Assembly (NCBI RefSeq): GCF_000264995.1
Contig: NW_006767440.1
Coordinates: 614,787-678,786, forward strand
Reading direction: 5' to 3'
DNA from: Punctularia strigosozonata HHB-11173 SS5
Taxonomy: Eukaryota; Basidiomycota; Agaricomycetes; Corticiales; Punctulariaceae
DNA: 64,000 bases
The notes under the pieces were generated by a model. The model was not told the origin of the DNA. It ran no database searches and saw nothing but the letters and a program-made list of their open reading frames with translations. The position numbers and the translations under genes were made by a program. How positions within the stretch are numbered: the first letter of the stretch is position 1; each line of letters begins with the position of its first letter. Positions 34,272 to 44,789 of the stretch are shown piece by piece.

Positions 34272-36714
34272 ATGGTCTACCTACCGCCGCCACATCTTGC
34301 CACGGCGTCTACCAAGTCGTATGCAGAGGCGTACAACCAGATACTCGCGACCCACCGACGCTCGCCTCTCACCTCCGCCTCCTCTGTCATCGTCCTCGTT
34401 GCCCCTGACGTGGACGCGATATGCGCGGCTCGGATGCTAGCAGATCTGCTCAACCAGGATGATGTTATGCACAGATTAGTACCAGTGTCTGGTATTGCGG
34501 ACCTTGAGAAACGGCGCGACGAACTCCTCACTTATAACGAGGTACCTCGTACTGTACGACGCTATGATAATATTCGTACTAAACATCGTTTGACCAGCTC
34601 CACACTCTCATACTTCTAAACATGGGCTCGATATTGGATCTTCCGTCTCCGGAGTGGTTTGGCGAATTTGACCCGAAGCTTACTGTTCATGTGATCGACT
34701 CTTCAAGGCCTCAGAACTTGTCAAGTCTGTTCGGCGCCGGGGAGAATGGGGACCGGATAGTGATCTGGGATGATGGAGAGGCCGAGAAGCTTGGGGATGA
34801 ACGGAAAGCATGGGAGGCCTTGACTGTACGTGTGCATTCACGCGCACAGCGTCGCATGGGCCTGACGCGTCGACCAGTATGAGCCCGAGCCAGACTCAGA
34901 CGACGACGGTTCTGACGTCGACTCTGATCTCGGAGGTGATGAATCAGAGGAATACGAGCAAGATCAAAGCGAGGAAGGCACTCCGACGCGGAAGCGCAAG
35001 TCCCCGGCGGACACATCGCGGCGAAAGCGGCAGAAATTAGACGATCCCGATAGACCAAAACGGATGACTCGAGACGAACGAGATCTGTATTCTGCGCGTT
35101 TACAGAAACACTACATGACGGGAACTTGGTTCGGGCAGAGTGCAGCGGGCACAATGTACATCCTGGCGACCGTTCTGGAACGCGTCGATAATGATCTATT
35201 ATGGTGAGCCTGCACGACGCGTCAAGCGTCCGATCTAATCTCGAGTATCTTGATCAGGTTGGCGATTCTCGGGCTCACGTACCAGTACACGACATCACGC
35301 ATATCAAGAGATGAATACGAAAAATATCATTCAATATATTACGACGAAGTTTTCCGACTTAATCCACCCCTACCCGCCGTCACCCTCGGAACATCACTGG
35401 CGACAAGCCCTGACGATCACTCATTACGAGCAACAGAGGAACTACGTTTTATGCTCTTTCGGCACTGGAATCTCTATGACGCTATGTATCACTCAAGCTA
35501 TGTCGCCAGTAAACTCGGCATCTGGAAGGAACGAGGACGGAAACGTCTGAGTGGTTTGCTCGCCAAGATGGGGTACGAGACATTAGTACAGGCGAAGACG
35601 CGGATACTGACAACCCGGCCCTGCACGTAACAGATTCTCCATACCACAAACTCAGCAGCCATATTCCCATATGGACATGGACTTGAAGAAACAGCTAACG
35701 TCTAAACTCGAGGCCATCGCTCCGGAATATGGCATGATCGAACTTTCATATCCGTCCTTCATGCGATGTTACGGGTACCGGTCACAACCCTTGTCCGCGT
35801 CGGACTCGGTCGAGGCCATTTCAGCGCTTTTGGATGTTGCAGGGGTGCGGATGGAGGTCGAAATCGAGGGGCACCGGAACGGCGGCGAGTGGTTCGGTGG
35901 AGGCAAAGTCTGGGACGGCGCCAAGGAGGGCAAGTACCGAGACGAAGACCGAGAGAATGTCCCTCCAGGAGGTCTCAGCGCAGTGAGGCGGGAGAAGGAC
36001 AAGGCTTCCGCTGGTGATGAAGCGGAGGTGGACTCGGAGAAGGCCGCGGTGGACGGCTGGATGCGTAACTTCTGGGCCGCATATGACGCCTTGACCGAGT
36101 GAGCGAATTCCTCCTTCTGTCGGCCTACCCTTCGTCTGAACGTGCGCTTCAGCGTAACCCGGCTCAGGGATGCCCTGCCGCTCGCGATGTCGCTCCATCG
36201 GGCGATCATACGGCAAGGATCGTCCATCATCGATAAGCAAGACATCCGCACGATGCGGGGGCACCGGGTGGTCGTGCTCTCTCAAGGCCCGGACCTCCAC
36301 CTCTTCTCGTACCCAGGCGTGCTATCGCGGCTCGCCCTCTGGCTCGTGGAAGCGCTCCGCGAGCGCGTGCCGGCAACCACGACCTCGAACGGGCGGAAGA
36401 AGCGGAAGAGCCTGCCATTCGTAGTCGCCTGCCTGAACGAGAAGGAGCAGACGTATCTGGTGGTCGGCGTCACGGCGGCGCTCGACTTCGGCGACGTCCG
36501 GAAAAAGTGCGTTGCTTCCTTTTCATCGTGTGATGGAAGAGCCTCGGATTGAGCGAACCACCGCAGCGAATTCGGTCTGGCCTTCTTGGACGCGAAGGAG
36601 CGCTGCAACGCGCGGACGAGGCATGGTTCGTTTGACACGAGCATATTGGAAATCAATAAAGCCGACCTCAACGTGTTCTTGGAAGCCTTGTGCGAGGAAG
36701 CGGAAGGGTACTGA
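34272..36714 (+). CDS. CDC45: DNA replication initiation factor CDC45
   Basis: Component of the CMG helicase with Mcm2-7 and GINS. Starts MVYLPPPHLATASTKSYAEA and carries the DHH-like N-terminal fold (VIVLVAPDVDAICAARMLAD, LHTLILLNMGS). An acidic linker (EPDSDDDGSDVDSDLGGDES) and a KRKRQK-type basic patch precede the helical domain (YMTGTWFGQSAAGTMYILAT, LAILGLTYQYTTSRISRDEY, LRFMLFRHWNLYDAMYHSSY). Later segments are SYPSFMRCYGYRSQPLSASD, NFWAAYDAL, LPFVVACLNEKEQTYLVVGV and FGLAFLDAKERC. It ends LEALCEEAEGY. About eight exons. Confidence 0.96.
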
Positions 36715-36872
36715 GAGGACGAGAACGAGCGAACGTTCAGAATCTACGCATTGCTATCCTCAACAGCTATCATGTAATTTATTCGTGAACTTGTTGTATC
36801 ATTATTGGATCCCGCATGTGACCCATCGCGGGTATCGAGAAGCCAAGCGCAAATGGGTTGCAGCGATGTACT

Positions 36873-38466
36873 CTATTCAAAGAAGGTGAACAGGAACAAC
36901 GGAAGACCCAAGCCCCTATGGCCCAGAAAGAATCAGTACATGGACGGGGGCGAGAGGCATTCGCTGTGAACGCACCCTTCACCCGAATGTCGGGAAAAGT
37001 AATCGAAATCAATGTTGACAGCCGTGGCGAGCACCAGCTATTACAAGAGCCAAGTGAATGGACAAGCCAGACGTGTATCAGAGCGGATAGTCATATGAGC
37101 GACAGAAATACATACCGCTCTCTCATCCAACGTAAGCGTCCTGTAAGCTGGGGTCACAGCCGGCTGCGCATAGGCACCAACTTCCTCCTCTGGCTGAGGT
37201 CCAAAACGGATGAAGTATTGCCCTGACGTCCCTGCGATAAGTTGTTGCACTGGAACGTTCATGATTCTAGGACGTGCCTGTGTCGGTGAAAATCTGATAG
37301 AACGTGGGTTATGACGTGCGCAAATGAAGAAGACCTTCCCCGGTCTCTGTCGGAGAAACTCACCTCGCGTCCGATTCCGCGGAATTTCCGGCTAACGCTT
37401 GCAAACTCGTTGCCACTTTCGTCAAGCAAACCGAAGTACCAGGCCCAGAACCCTCCGTCGATGCGGGCGATCTGATAGTAGAGATCAGAAGCCGGGTCTG
37501 GTTCCGGTTGCGGCTGAGTCGGAGTGGACAAAATCCGTTTCGCTGAACTTTCCCTGGGATAACCAGAATGAGTTACGTTGGTCATCGAAAAGATTCATCG
37601 AGATTCACCTGAGGAAGAGATCGTAACGCCTTCGCCATAAGTGCCAGCGTTGTTGTACCTCGCCGAATGTGTCAAGAATAGGTTCCTCGTCTTCTGTGTA
37701 AGCGTTGAAATCCTTCAATCGCTGGACATGCATCCGAGAGTTGATCCATGCAAAAGGTCGTCGAAGCTAAAGGTATATCCACAAAAGGCGATTGTTTAGT
37801 ACGTACGTTATCATGGAGCCAAGGATGCTTACCCACAGGATAGGAGACCCTTCCAAGTCCATGACCAGCGCTCGGAACGGACGATGCGTCCGGAATAGTT
37901 GCCGGGAGAAAGTGGACAATATACCGCGAGGCTCTTCAGCTATATATCCCAGAGGTTCACCCTCTACGTTGGCTAAGGGGAAAATAGATAAGTTTATCTT
38001 GTGCGTCATACATATACAATACGACATACAGATTAAATATCGGTTCGCTTGCTCAAACCCCACGAATATGTTGAGCATTTCGATCTGTCTACAGGAAATG
38101 GGCATCAAGAAATGCACGACATCATCCATACGTGAGAACTCACCGAGTTACTACGAGCACATCATTGTATAAGAGCAATTTCCTAAGTCCTTCTTCGGGG
38201 TTGATGGAAGGGCGTCTCAGGGACTGCTCCCACAGGTCAGACTGTTCAATGGATGGTTTCTCTTCGATTGGAAGCTCTTCAGCCTGAGGGCGGGCGGGGA
38301 GCCGTCCAGCTTGTGGTGGAACTCGACCGGGGCTGCGCTGCCTGTAACCGCCGGGACCTTTATCCGTAGGAAATCTTGACAAGGCATACGAGCGACGCAA
38401 AACATGTGAAGATGAGAATGCAGATGTTCTTGATATAATCCTGAGAGGCTGAGCGAGTATTGTCAT
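36873..38466 (-). CDS. Phospholipid scramblase family protein (AIM25-like), probably mitochondrial
   Basis: Scramblase fold. Starts MTILAQPLRIISRTSAFSSS with an Arg/Ser-rich, acid-poor N-terminus that suits a mitochondrial presequence. Core segments: LRKLLLYNDVLVVTRQIEM, NIFVGFEQANRYLI, EPLGYIAEEPRGILSTFSRQ, RPFRALVMDLEG, RPFAWINSRMHV, DLYYQIARIDGGFWAWYFGL, DESGNEFASVSRKFRGIGRE and TSGQYFIRFGP. After two more introns come VNIDFDYFSRHSGEGG and the glycine/aromatic end LGLPLFLFTFFE. The last exon (from the acceptor near 36917) restores the typical hydrophobic C-terminus. About eight exons. CDC45 and this gene converge 158 bases apart. Confidence 0.88.
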
Positions 38467-39690
38467 GGATGTCTCTGCATGAACGACCGTAGTAAGATGT
38501 CGCGCCTGACAGTGAATACTCCGAGCCCGCGCGTCGGACAGGGCAGCGATGACGCACGAAAGAGAGCGGCTAGGTCACGTGCCTAGTGTATAAGTACGAC
38601 CTCGCGAGTGGGAATCCTTCCTTCTCGTTAGTCACCTCCATCGACTGAGTCAATGCCTTGTGCTCTGGAGGACCGATGTCCGCTGCTCAGTATATGTGCT
38701 ACTGGTATAATACTGCTATTGATTTTGCGAGCTATCTATCTGTTCAACTTGCCATTAAAAGCCTCAGCATTCCGAACGTTTTCCGGGTCTGATGGCCCTG
38801 TGGATACACCCAGATGCAAATGAGCCATTTAGGCCAATTCACTCTCCATGTGTACGTCTTACACATTACTAATCCTACAATCGCGGTGTAGCCCACGCTG
38901 GTCCATTCACCGCGTCCCGTTTGGGACGCATGCCTCGCGCAAAGTCCGCCATCACTTCCTTCGACCTGGTTATTTCCGGCAGCAGCTCCCGAGATGTGGT
39001 GCGATGGTTCGCTGCGCCTCTTGTTGTCGGTACAGTGGACCTTCCGGGGGCTATGTGCGACCTGGTCTAAGCCCTAGACGGTCTGTCAGTCCCTGGAGCC
39101 CATCAGCTCGGTCCCGACGCGCATGTGCACCCGTGCAATGCAGGCTCTTGTTCCCAATAGTCGCCAGTAAGATGGATGCCACCGGCTCAGGGCCTTGTAC
39201 TTTGGATGAATACTGGCTGGACTACTGCACCCGGGCTATCGTCATGCATCGTCATGCGTTTGCGAGATGCCACGCTATGCACGGGGCTTAGATCAGCGTC
39301 AATGCGCCTACAACAGCGTGCGTATGCAGGACGAAAACGCTTACTCGATTATACAGACCAGCCCGCACGATTAGACAGACCGACGTGCGCTTGGGGCGCG
39401 AAACATCCGCGCATCCTCCGGCGTTGGCGCGGGATCATCCGTTCTTCTCGTGGAGGTTACAATGACACCCAACGCGTGTACCGCATCCTAGCTGTCATCA
39501 TGATGTTGCAGGGAGCTTCGAAGCACCCTGCGGGTGGCAAGGCTGAATGGTCGAGGCCCCTCGGCGGTACTTCCATCGCAAGATTCCGTTAACTCACGTT
39601 CCTGATCAGCTGGGAAACTCATAAAAGGCGCAAACGAGGGGCCGTACCGCAGCAGGTCAAATCTCTCGACCTCGCACGACGGCAACTGCA
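38467..39690. other. Intergenic with one coding-like patch at about 38892-39068
   Basis: Mostly without recognisable content. On the plus strand, after a gtgtag acceptor-like site, a stretch reads AHAGPFTASRLGRMPRAKSA then SFDLVISGSSSRDVVRWFAA then LPGAMCDLV before a stop. It looks like coding sequence but no further exons could be joined. The minus strand is also open there. Confidence 0.3.
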
Positions 39691-40328
39691 ATGATCGCAT
39701 TCGCCACCCTGCTCGTCGCCTCCACTTCCGCTACCTTCGGCCTGGCGGCCCACGCGCCAGCACGCTCTGCTCTGTCGCCGCTGCACCGTCGCGACCTCAC
39801 GGAGCAGGTGCCGATCTCTTGCTTCGTCCAGCCTCCGAACGGGGCTGTATGCGATTGTCCCACCGACCTGAACGGGGACAACGGAGTCTTGATCAACGTC
39901 TTCCCGGGATATCAGTGCGCCTATGCTGGCGGCGCCTGCACCTGGGGCGACACGGTGGGCGCTCGTTCTTTTCCAAAAGGCTCCGAACACTGATACCCTT
40001 CGTTCTTCGTGACGATAGGATGGAGCACTCCAGAATATCTTCCAGACCAACTGCCCGACTGTGGCGCCGTGCCCGTCGACGGGTTGCGAATGCCCTATAG
40101 ACAACAACAACGATACCGGCGTCTTAATCAACCAGTTCACCGGTTTCCAGTGTGCTTTCGCCGGCGGGGCCTGCACTTGGGATTTCGTGAGGAGCATTCT
40201 CCTACGGCTACGACACGATGGGGCGCTGATACAGCAATCTATTTCATCAGGATGGCGTGTTGCAAAACATTCATCAAACCAATTGCCCTACGACGGCAGT
40301 CAAGTGCGCTGCGCTCTCAAGAAAGTAG
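39691..40328 (+). CDS. Small secreted cysteine-rich protein with two tandem modules
   Basis: Three exons (39691-39954, 40019-40186, 40251-40328), all introns phase 0, give 169 residues. MIAFATLLVASTSATFGLAA is a signal peptide; RR at about residues 31-32 may be a processing site. Two copies of one module follow: CDCPTDLNGDNGVLINVFPG, then YQCAYAGGACTWGD; and CECPIDNNNDTGVLINQFTG, then FQCAFAGGACTWDF. Each is followed, after its intron, by a linker: DGALQNIFQTNCPT and DGVLQNIHQTNCPT. The protein ends CAALSRK. Introns sit at the same place in both modules, so the repeat arose by exon duplication. Function unknown; effector-like by size, secretion and cysteines. Confidence 0.85.
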
Positions 40329-40779
40329 GCCTATGAACTCGGAACGTGCGCTGATCCCCGTAACGGAGTCGGAGGATCACGAGGAAACTTCGGATGTGCC
40401 ATTACTTCCAGTGCTATACACGGTTGTTATTTCTTATCGCTGATCGGCCTTCTCCTATATCCTCATTCTCGGGATCCTTGCTATGTATAATGATGAACTT
40501 GGGGTATACATTGTGATATTGTTCTCAGTAGATAAATCGGATAATTGGCTTTTGGGCGCACGTAAAGATTAGTGAACTGAAGGTGCACATTACCCTTGTA
40601 TCTAGACGGTAAACTGTCTATGTTGCAGACACGCGCATGGAAGAACCATAGAGTCACCAACGTACAGTTTGATCCAGGGGCAGATAGTTTTCATACGCCA
40701 TGTCGCCCATATGACCACGGCGTCCTTCCCAAGTGGCCATGGTGCGTACTTAATCCACCTGTGTCCATCATCCGCTTGA

Positions 40780-40960
40780 GCTCCTACAGCTCCCCCGTCT
40801 CCGCCATCACTTGTATGAGGTTCGGGCCCAAGGACGCATGACGCTTGTGCTATTCAACGATGCGCAGGTTCGGGTAGGTGTATCTACGAGACTTATTCGC
40901 GGTCCACGATGCCCAGCCGACTCGGTGGACGACAATCGTCAAAGTAAGTTCTATACGCTA
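40780..40960 (-). pseudogene. Broken partial copy of the neighbouring F-box-like gene (3' part)
   Basis: Bases 40781-40900 line up with 41038-41160, the 3' end of the intact gene. Both share the block agctcccccgtctccgcc, and in both tgtatga then a GGGCC(C/T)AAGGA(C/T) block follow at the same spacing, with a (G/A)TG(C/T)GCAG block later. Read on the minus strand the copy gives GPNLIQVMAETGEL against GPKFIQMRAETGEL. Similarity seems to fade by about 40960. No intact frame remains. Confidence 0.55.
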
Positions 40961-41029
40961 TGCCCCAGCTGTGCCCACGCCGCGCTACGGAACCTAGCGA
41001 AATTACCATATGAAGTCGACGCCGTCCTA

Positions 41030-42229
41030 TCATTCCTGCGGTTCCCATAGCTCCCCCGTCTCCGCCCTCATTTGTATGAATTTTGGGCCTAAGGATATAC
41101 GAAGCCTGCTTGGTTCGATGATGTGCAGATTGGGAAACGCCTTCATCAGGTACCGGAGGATGTCATACCCTTCCACGGTCCTCATCTCCCAGCCGATTTG
41201 ATAGTTGATCACCGTCAGCGGAAGGCCGAGATGAGTCTGTGCTTCGACCAGCATGACTAAACCATGGTAATCGGCCGTAAACTGGGCCCTGTAGAACACC
41301 AAAGTCTCCAGGTGCGGGAGAGCCAAGCAGTCGTCCGCGAAACGTTCTGTGATCAATGGCTTGATAAGGAAGAGACGGCGCAGGGCAGGCCACCTGGGGC
41401 ATGCCGTGTGATTGAGCCAGGTACCCCCGGGAGAAGACGGTCTGAGATGCACGAAGTGATTGAAATCATCCAACGAAAACGTATGAAAGGGTGCGTCACA
41501 GGTGGCAGCCGTCTCTAAAGACGAAAGGCTTTCGAGGGCGCGAAAGAATGATGATTCCAGGTCGGATTTGCGGGATCCATTGCGTTCGAATAGCCTCTCG
41601 AGCGTACCAAATAGCTCCTCGAACGGCATACCACATATTAACGTACGCAGCGTATGCCGTGCTTTGGTAAGCAGCGAGCATAAAGCAACCATCTCTGCTC
41701 TGAGCTCCGGCAACATGGAACGTTCGAAGTCGAGGACGGAAACGGAGAGGTTTCGGAGGTGTGACGAAATGTGCCGAGACTCGGAAAGGACGGTGCATCT
41801 GCCGCCAGGGAGGGACACGCGTATTGAGGTGTAAAGCAGCGGGGTGACGAGCTGGTGCAGATAACGGGATATCGAGCACAGAGAGCACAGCGCGTGCCGC
41901 GTCTCTGAATCTGGGTACGACGAGCCATCATGTAGCTCGCGAACAATCATGGCGATCAGTTCGATGGGAAGCGTCGCTGTTGTGATAGAAGTATCGTCGG
42001 CTGCGGGGTAGACAATATCAGTAAGTTGAGAGCCGATGCTATATGTCGGATGCAATCCGTACTCGATGTCATGGCTTTCTAGCAACGTACGAGCTTGATA
42101 GACGGCGAGAAACTCGCGAAGAGAGGAGAGCGCAATGAGCAAGAATTTGAGGAAGGGGCTAAGAGAGACGATGCACAGCGCTAGGTTGCGTTCAACGGCT
42201 CGTGGTTTCGGGAGCCAAACAAAAGGCAT
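41030..42229 (-). CDS. F-box-like/LRR-type protein of mushroom family
   Basis: Single open frame of about 399 residues from an ATG at 42229 (MPFVWLPKPRAVERN). It carries an F-box-like segment (LPIELIAMIVRELHDGSSYP) followed by CSLCSISRYLHQLVTPLLYT, a pairing frequent in agaricomycete F-box proteins. The C-terminal half has leucine-rich strands (WPALRRLFLIKPLI, LPHLETLVFYRAQF). It ends ETGELWEPQE. The start is uncertain: the frame continues upstream only from a GTG, and a short intron is possible. A broken copy of its 3' end lies directly downstream. Confidence 0.7.
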   Translation of the reverse strand: MPFVWLPKPRAVERNLALCIVSLSPFLKFLLIALSSLREFLAVYQARTLLESHDIEYGLHPTYSIGSQLTDIVYPAADDTSITTATLPIELIAMIVRELHDGSSYPDSETRHALCSLCSISRYLHQLVTPLLYTSIRVSLPGGRCTVLSESRHISSHLRNLSVSVLDFERSMLPELRAEMVALCSLLTKARHTLRTLICGMPFEELFGTLERLFERNGSRKSDLESSFFRALESLSSLETAATCDAPFHTFSLDDFNHFVHLRPSSPGGTWLNHTACPRWPALRRLFLIKPLITERFADDCLALPHLETLVFYRAQFTADYHGLVMLVEAQTHLGLPLTVINYQIGWEMRTVEGYDILRYLMKAFPNLHIIEPSRLRISLGPKFIQMRAETGELWEPQE

Positions 42230-42569
42230 GCATCCTTTTACGTACTGTGCATTGCCATTTTGTTCGCTGTCTGCTGTTCGCCTCTGCACGAGTCTTTGCG
42301 TGTAGTTTCATCTTTGTATATTTGTATTTTTATGATTGGCGACGCGTTCCACAGCACGTCTGTGCATGACAATGGATTGTATCCCGAAGCAATCTTGTCA
42401 AGCCAAGATCGAAACGAGGGCGAAGGCACAAAGCGAAGGCACGCACACGTTTACGCACCACGTGCGAACAGCGTGACCAGCCAAACAATGCCACACGCGT
42501 CCGGATGATGCGGATGACTCTAACATCCAGATTATCGCACTCCCCCCCCCACATCCTTAACCAGCCACC

Positions 42570-43839
42570 ATGATTTCGCGCCCGGTCCAGCGCACGTACG
42601 GCTCACGCGCTCACCGTTCATTCCTCGCATCTTCACCGCCGCCCTCCGACTTTGCCTCGTCTTCACCGGCCGCGCCGCCCCTGAAGCGTAAACGACCTCT
42701 GCGCGACGGCTCGCTCTCCAATCTACCCGACCCTACACCCTCGCCCTCCCCGCCGAAGAAACGCAAGACTGTTGGCGTTCCCTACGTCTTGCTTCCTAGC
42801 CGAGCGTCGACTTTAAGCTCCCCGTCGCTCACTCTCGCACAAGGGCACAAACCCGTCAAAGCGGCCAAATCATCCAAGCCGAAACATGCGTCGCAAAAAC
42901 AACGACCGGCAGCGCAGAAGCTCACTCAGTTGCACTTTACGCTCGACACCTCCGTCCTGCGCACCTGCCCCCTCTGCGAGCTCTCCTACACCCGCGCCGC
43001 GCCGGACGACGAGGCGCTCCACCGCTCGCACTGCGCGCGCGTCCGGCGCGGGATGGAATGGGGTCGGGATGAAGAGCGCGAAGCGCGCGCGACGGAGATT
43101 GCCAGCGGCCTCCGGCTTAAGGGCGAACAGTGGCGGCACGTCCGCGGCCGGATCGTGAGCGTGCGGTTGGACGTGGGTGGCAAGACCGGCGCGAAGCTCG
43201 GCGCGCTGCTGCAGACGATCAACCTCGCGCTATCCTCGCCGCCGCTCCCGCCAGCAGCGCTCAAGGCGTGCAAGGCTTACCTCTTTCTCGTCCCGACCCC
43301 GGCATCCTCCTCGCTGGCTAGCACGCGAAGGGAGAAGATCGCGGGCTGCGTCATCGCTCAGAGGATCGACACCGCGATGCGCGTCGCCACGGAGGCCGAG
43401 CTGCCCCCATCGCAGCGCGAGACGGACGAGAACGTGGACCCGACGCCACCATCCGGGGAAGCCCCTGCAGCGCGGCAGGACCTCGTCGCCGTCGACCTTT
43501 CGTCGGGGTTGTACGTCCACCCCGAGCCGCTCCCGACCGCGATGGGTATCCCGCGGCTCTTCGTGTCCTCTACTTATCGCCGCTGCGTAAGCCCCGTCAT
43601 CATTCATCGTGATCGAACGTTGCTCATCATGTCGCTACCTCAAACAGGGTATCGCGATGCAGCTGTTGGATGCCGCCGCCCGGACGTTCATCCACTCGTG
43701 CCCCCTCGACCCACGCAAGGGCGAGGTCGCGTTCACGCAACCCACGAGCAGCGGGCGCGCCGTCATGTTACGATGGGGTCAAGGAGCCGTTCGGATATAC
43801 GACGAAGGCCAGGGTGTCGACACCTCGGCACTTCGTTGA
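42570..43839 (+). CDS. ECO1: Cohesin acetyltransferase ECO1/ESCO
   Basis: N-acetyltransferase that acetylates Smc3 to set up sister-chromatid cohesion in S phase. A basic, disordered N-terminus (LKRKRPLRDG, PPKKRKTVG) leads to QLHFTLDTSVLRTCPLCELS, the ECO1 C2H2 zinc finger (CPLCELSYTRA with HRSHC). The GNAT domain follows: GRIVSVRLDV, YLFLVPT, REKIAGCVIAQRI, and, after a 61-base intron near 43587-43647, GIAMQLLDAAARTFI. The ESCO C-terminal signature is present: AFTQPTSSGRAVMLRWGQG then VRIYDEG. About 400 residues, longer than the yeast protein. Two exons. Confidence 0.93.
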
Positions 43840-44789
43840 TACACTGAACACCTGCTTATTCACAATATTTCGACGTGTATCTTCTCATCATGCTATTATA
43901 CATGTATCGCTATCGCTACCGGACACGACGATCCCGCAGATGTCCGCGGATCCCCCACCTCCGGGGCGTCAGCCTCGTGCGACGCGGTCCAATACGCCCC
44001 TGCACGCCTCGCTCAGGCCCAAATCGGTCTCTTCAACAGGTTGAATTCCTTGCACCACCCTATATGCGCCCCCGACGGCATCCGTTTTTCTGGCGGCTTC
44101 GATGCGTCCTTCCCCGGGCTCGAGCGGGTTGTCCGCGCATCACTGTGAGCAGCTTTGCCCGCGCGTTTCCCGTGTTCGACTGTGCGGACGCAGGTCCTGA
44201 TATTACACGGAATCCTGAAGGGCGTCATTTGAGACCATCTTGCGGGCCGCCCAGAGTCAAGCGTCGAGTGCCTGAGACGCGGGGGGAAGCCCTGGAGGAG
44301 GGGTAGGATCGGCTGCTGTTCCCACTTTTGCATACACGCGAGCTTTCCAATATCTCACATAAATGAAAGTGTATAGGTCGTCGTCATGTATGAGGTACAT
44401 TGATGCGTGCCCGGGAGACGTAATCTCTACGCTCACCTGATGCAGAGCACACCCAGCACAACGAAGAAAAAGTCCGGCGTGCCCTCGTGGTTCCTTGGAC
44501 ATACCAACTAGACACATGGCCCCCGACACCTGAATCAATAGGATCTCAAACAATGCCATCGATTCGCTGGCTGCGACGTATACCGTCCAAGGACGCATTA
44601 CAGGGCTCTTCGCAGCCGCCGACGAGCCACAGTATTCGTATGATTCTGAAAGGCGAGTACACCTTTACACGAATCTCATCGGCAACCCTAAATGTACATT
44701 GTCAGTAGTCGTCGACCTATCAAGATGTTCCGACGGTAATGAGCGCATATACGCACCTCACAAATCCAAGTTGAGCAGGCTGTTTTGTT
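43840..44789. other. Intergenic with a gene remnant at 43900-44148
   Basis: Downstream of ECO1 and downstream (3') of the DUF2235-WD40 gene. The remnant is described separately. From about 44330 to 44790 I see no gene; the minus strand is the likely 3' untranslated region of the WD40 gene. Confidence 0.4.
43900..44148 (+). pseudogene. Gene remnant related to the debris at 51.2-52.2 kb
   Basis: An open stretch reads IATGHDDPADVRGSPTSGAS, then ARLAQAQIGLFNRLNSLHH, then PICAPDGIRFSGGFDASFPG and stops. The 51.2-52.2 kb region has AGYDELANIRILSSFLASKA, ARLAQTEIGLYDVLD, and NPICARTPRPPLFHGFRALI in shifted frame. Identical DNA words (aaatcggtctct at 44021-44032 and 51579-51590; cctatatgcgccc at 44059-44071 and 51609-51621) support common origin. 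This copy ends early and has no start or partner exons that I can find. Confidence 0.4.
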
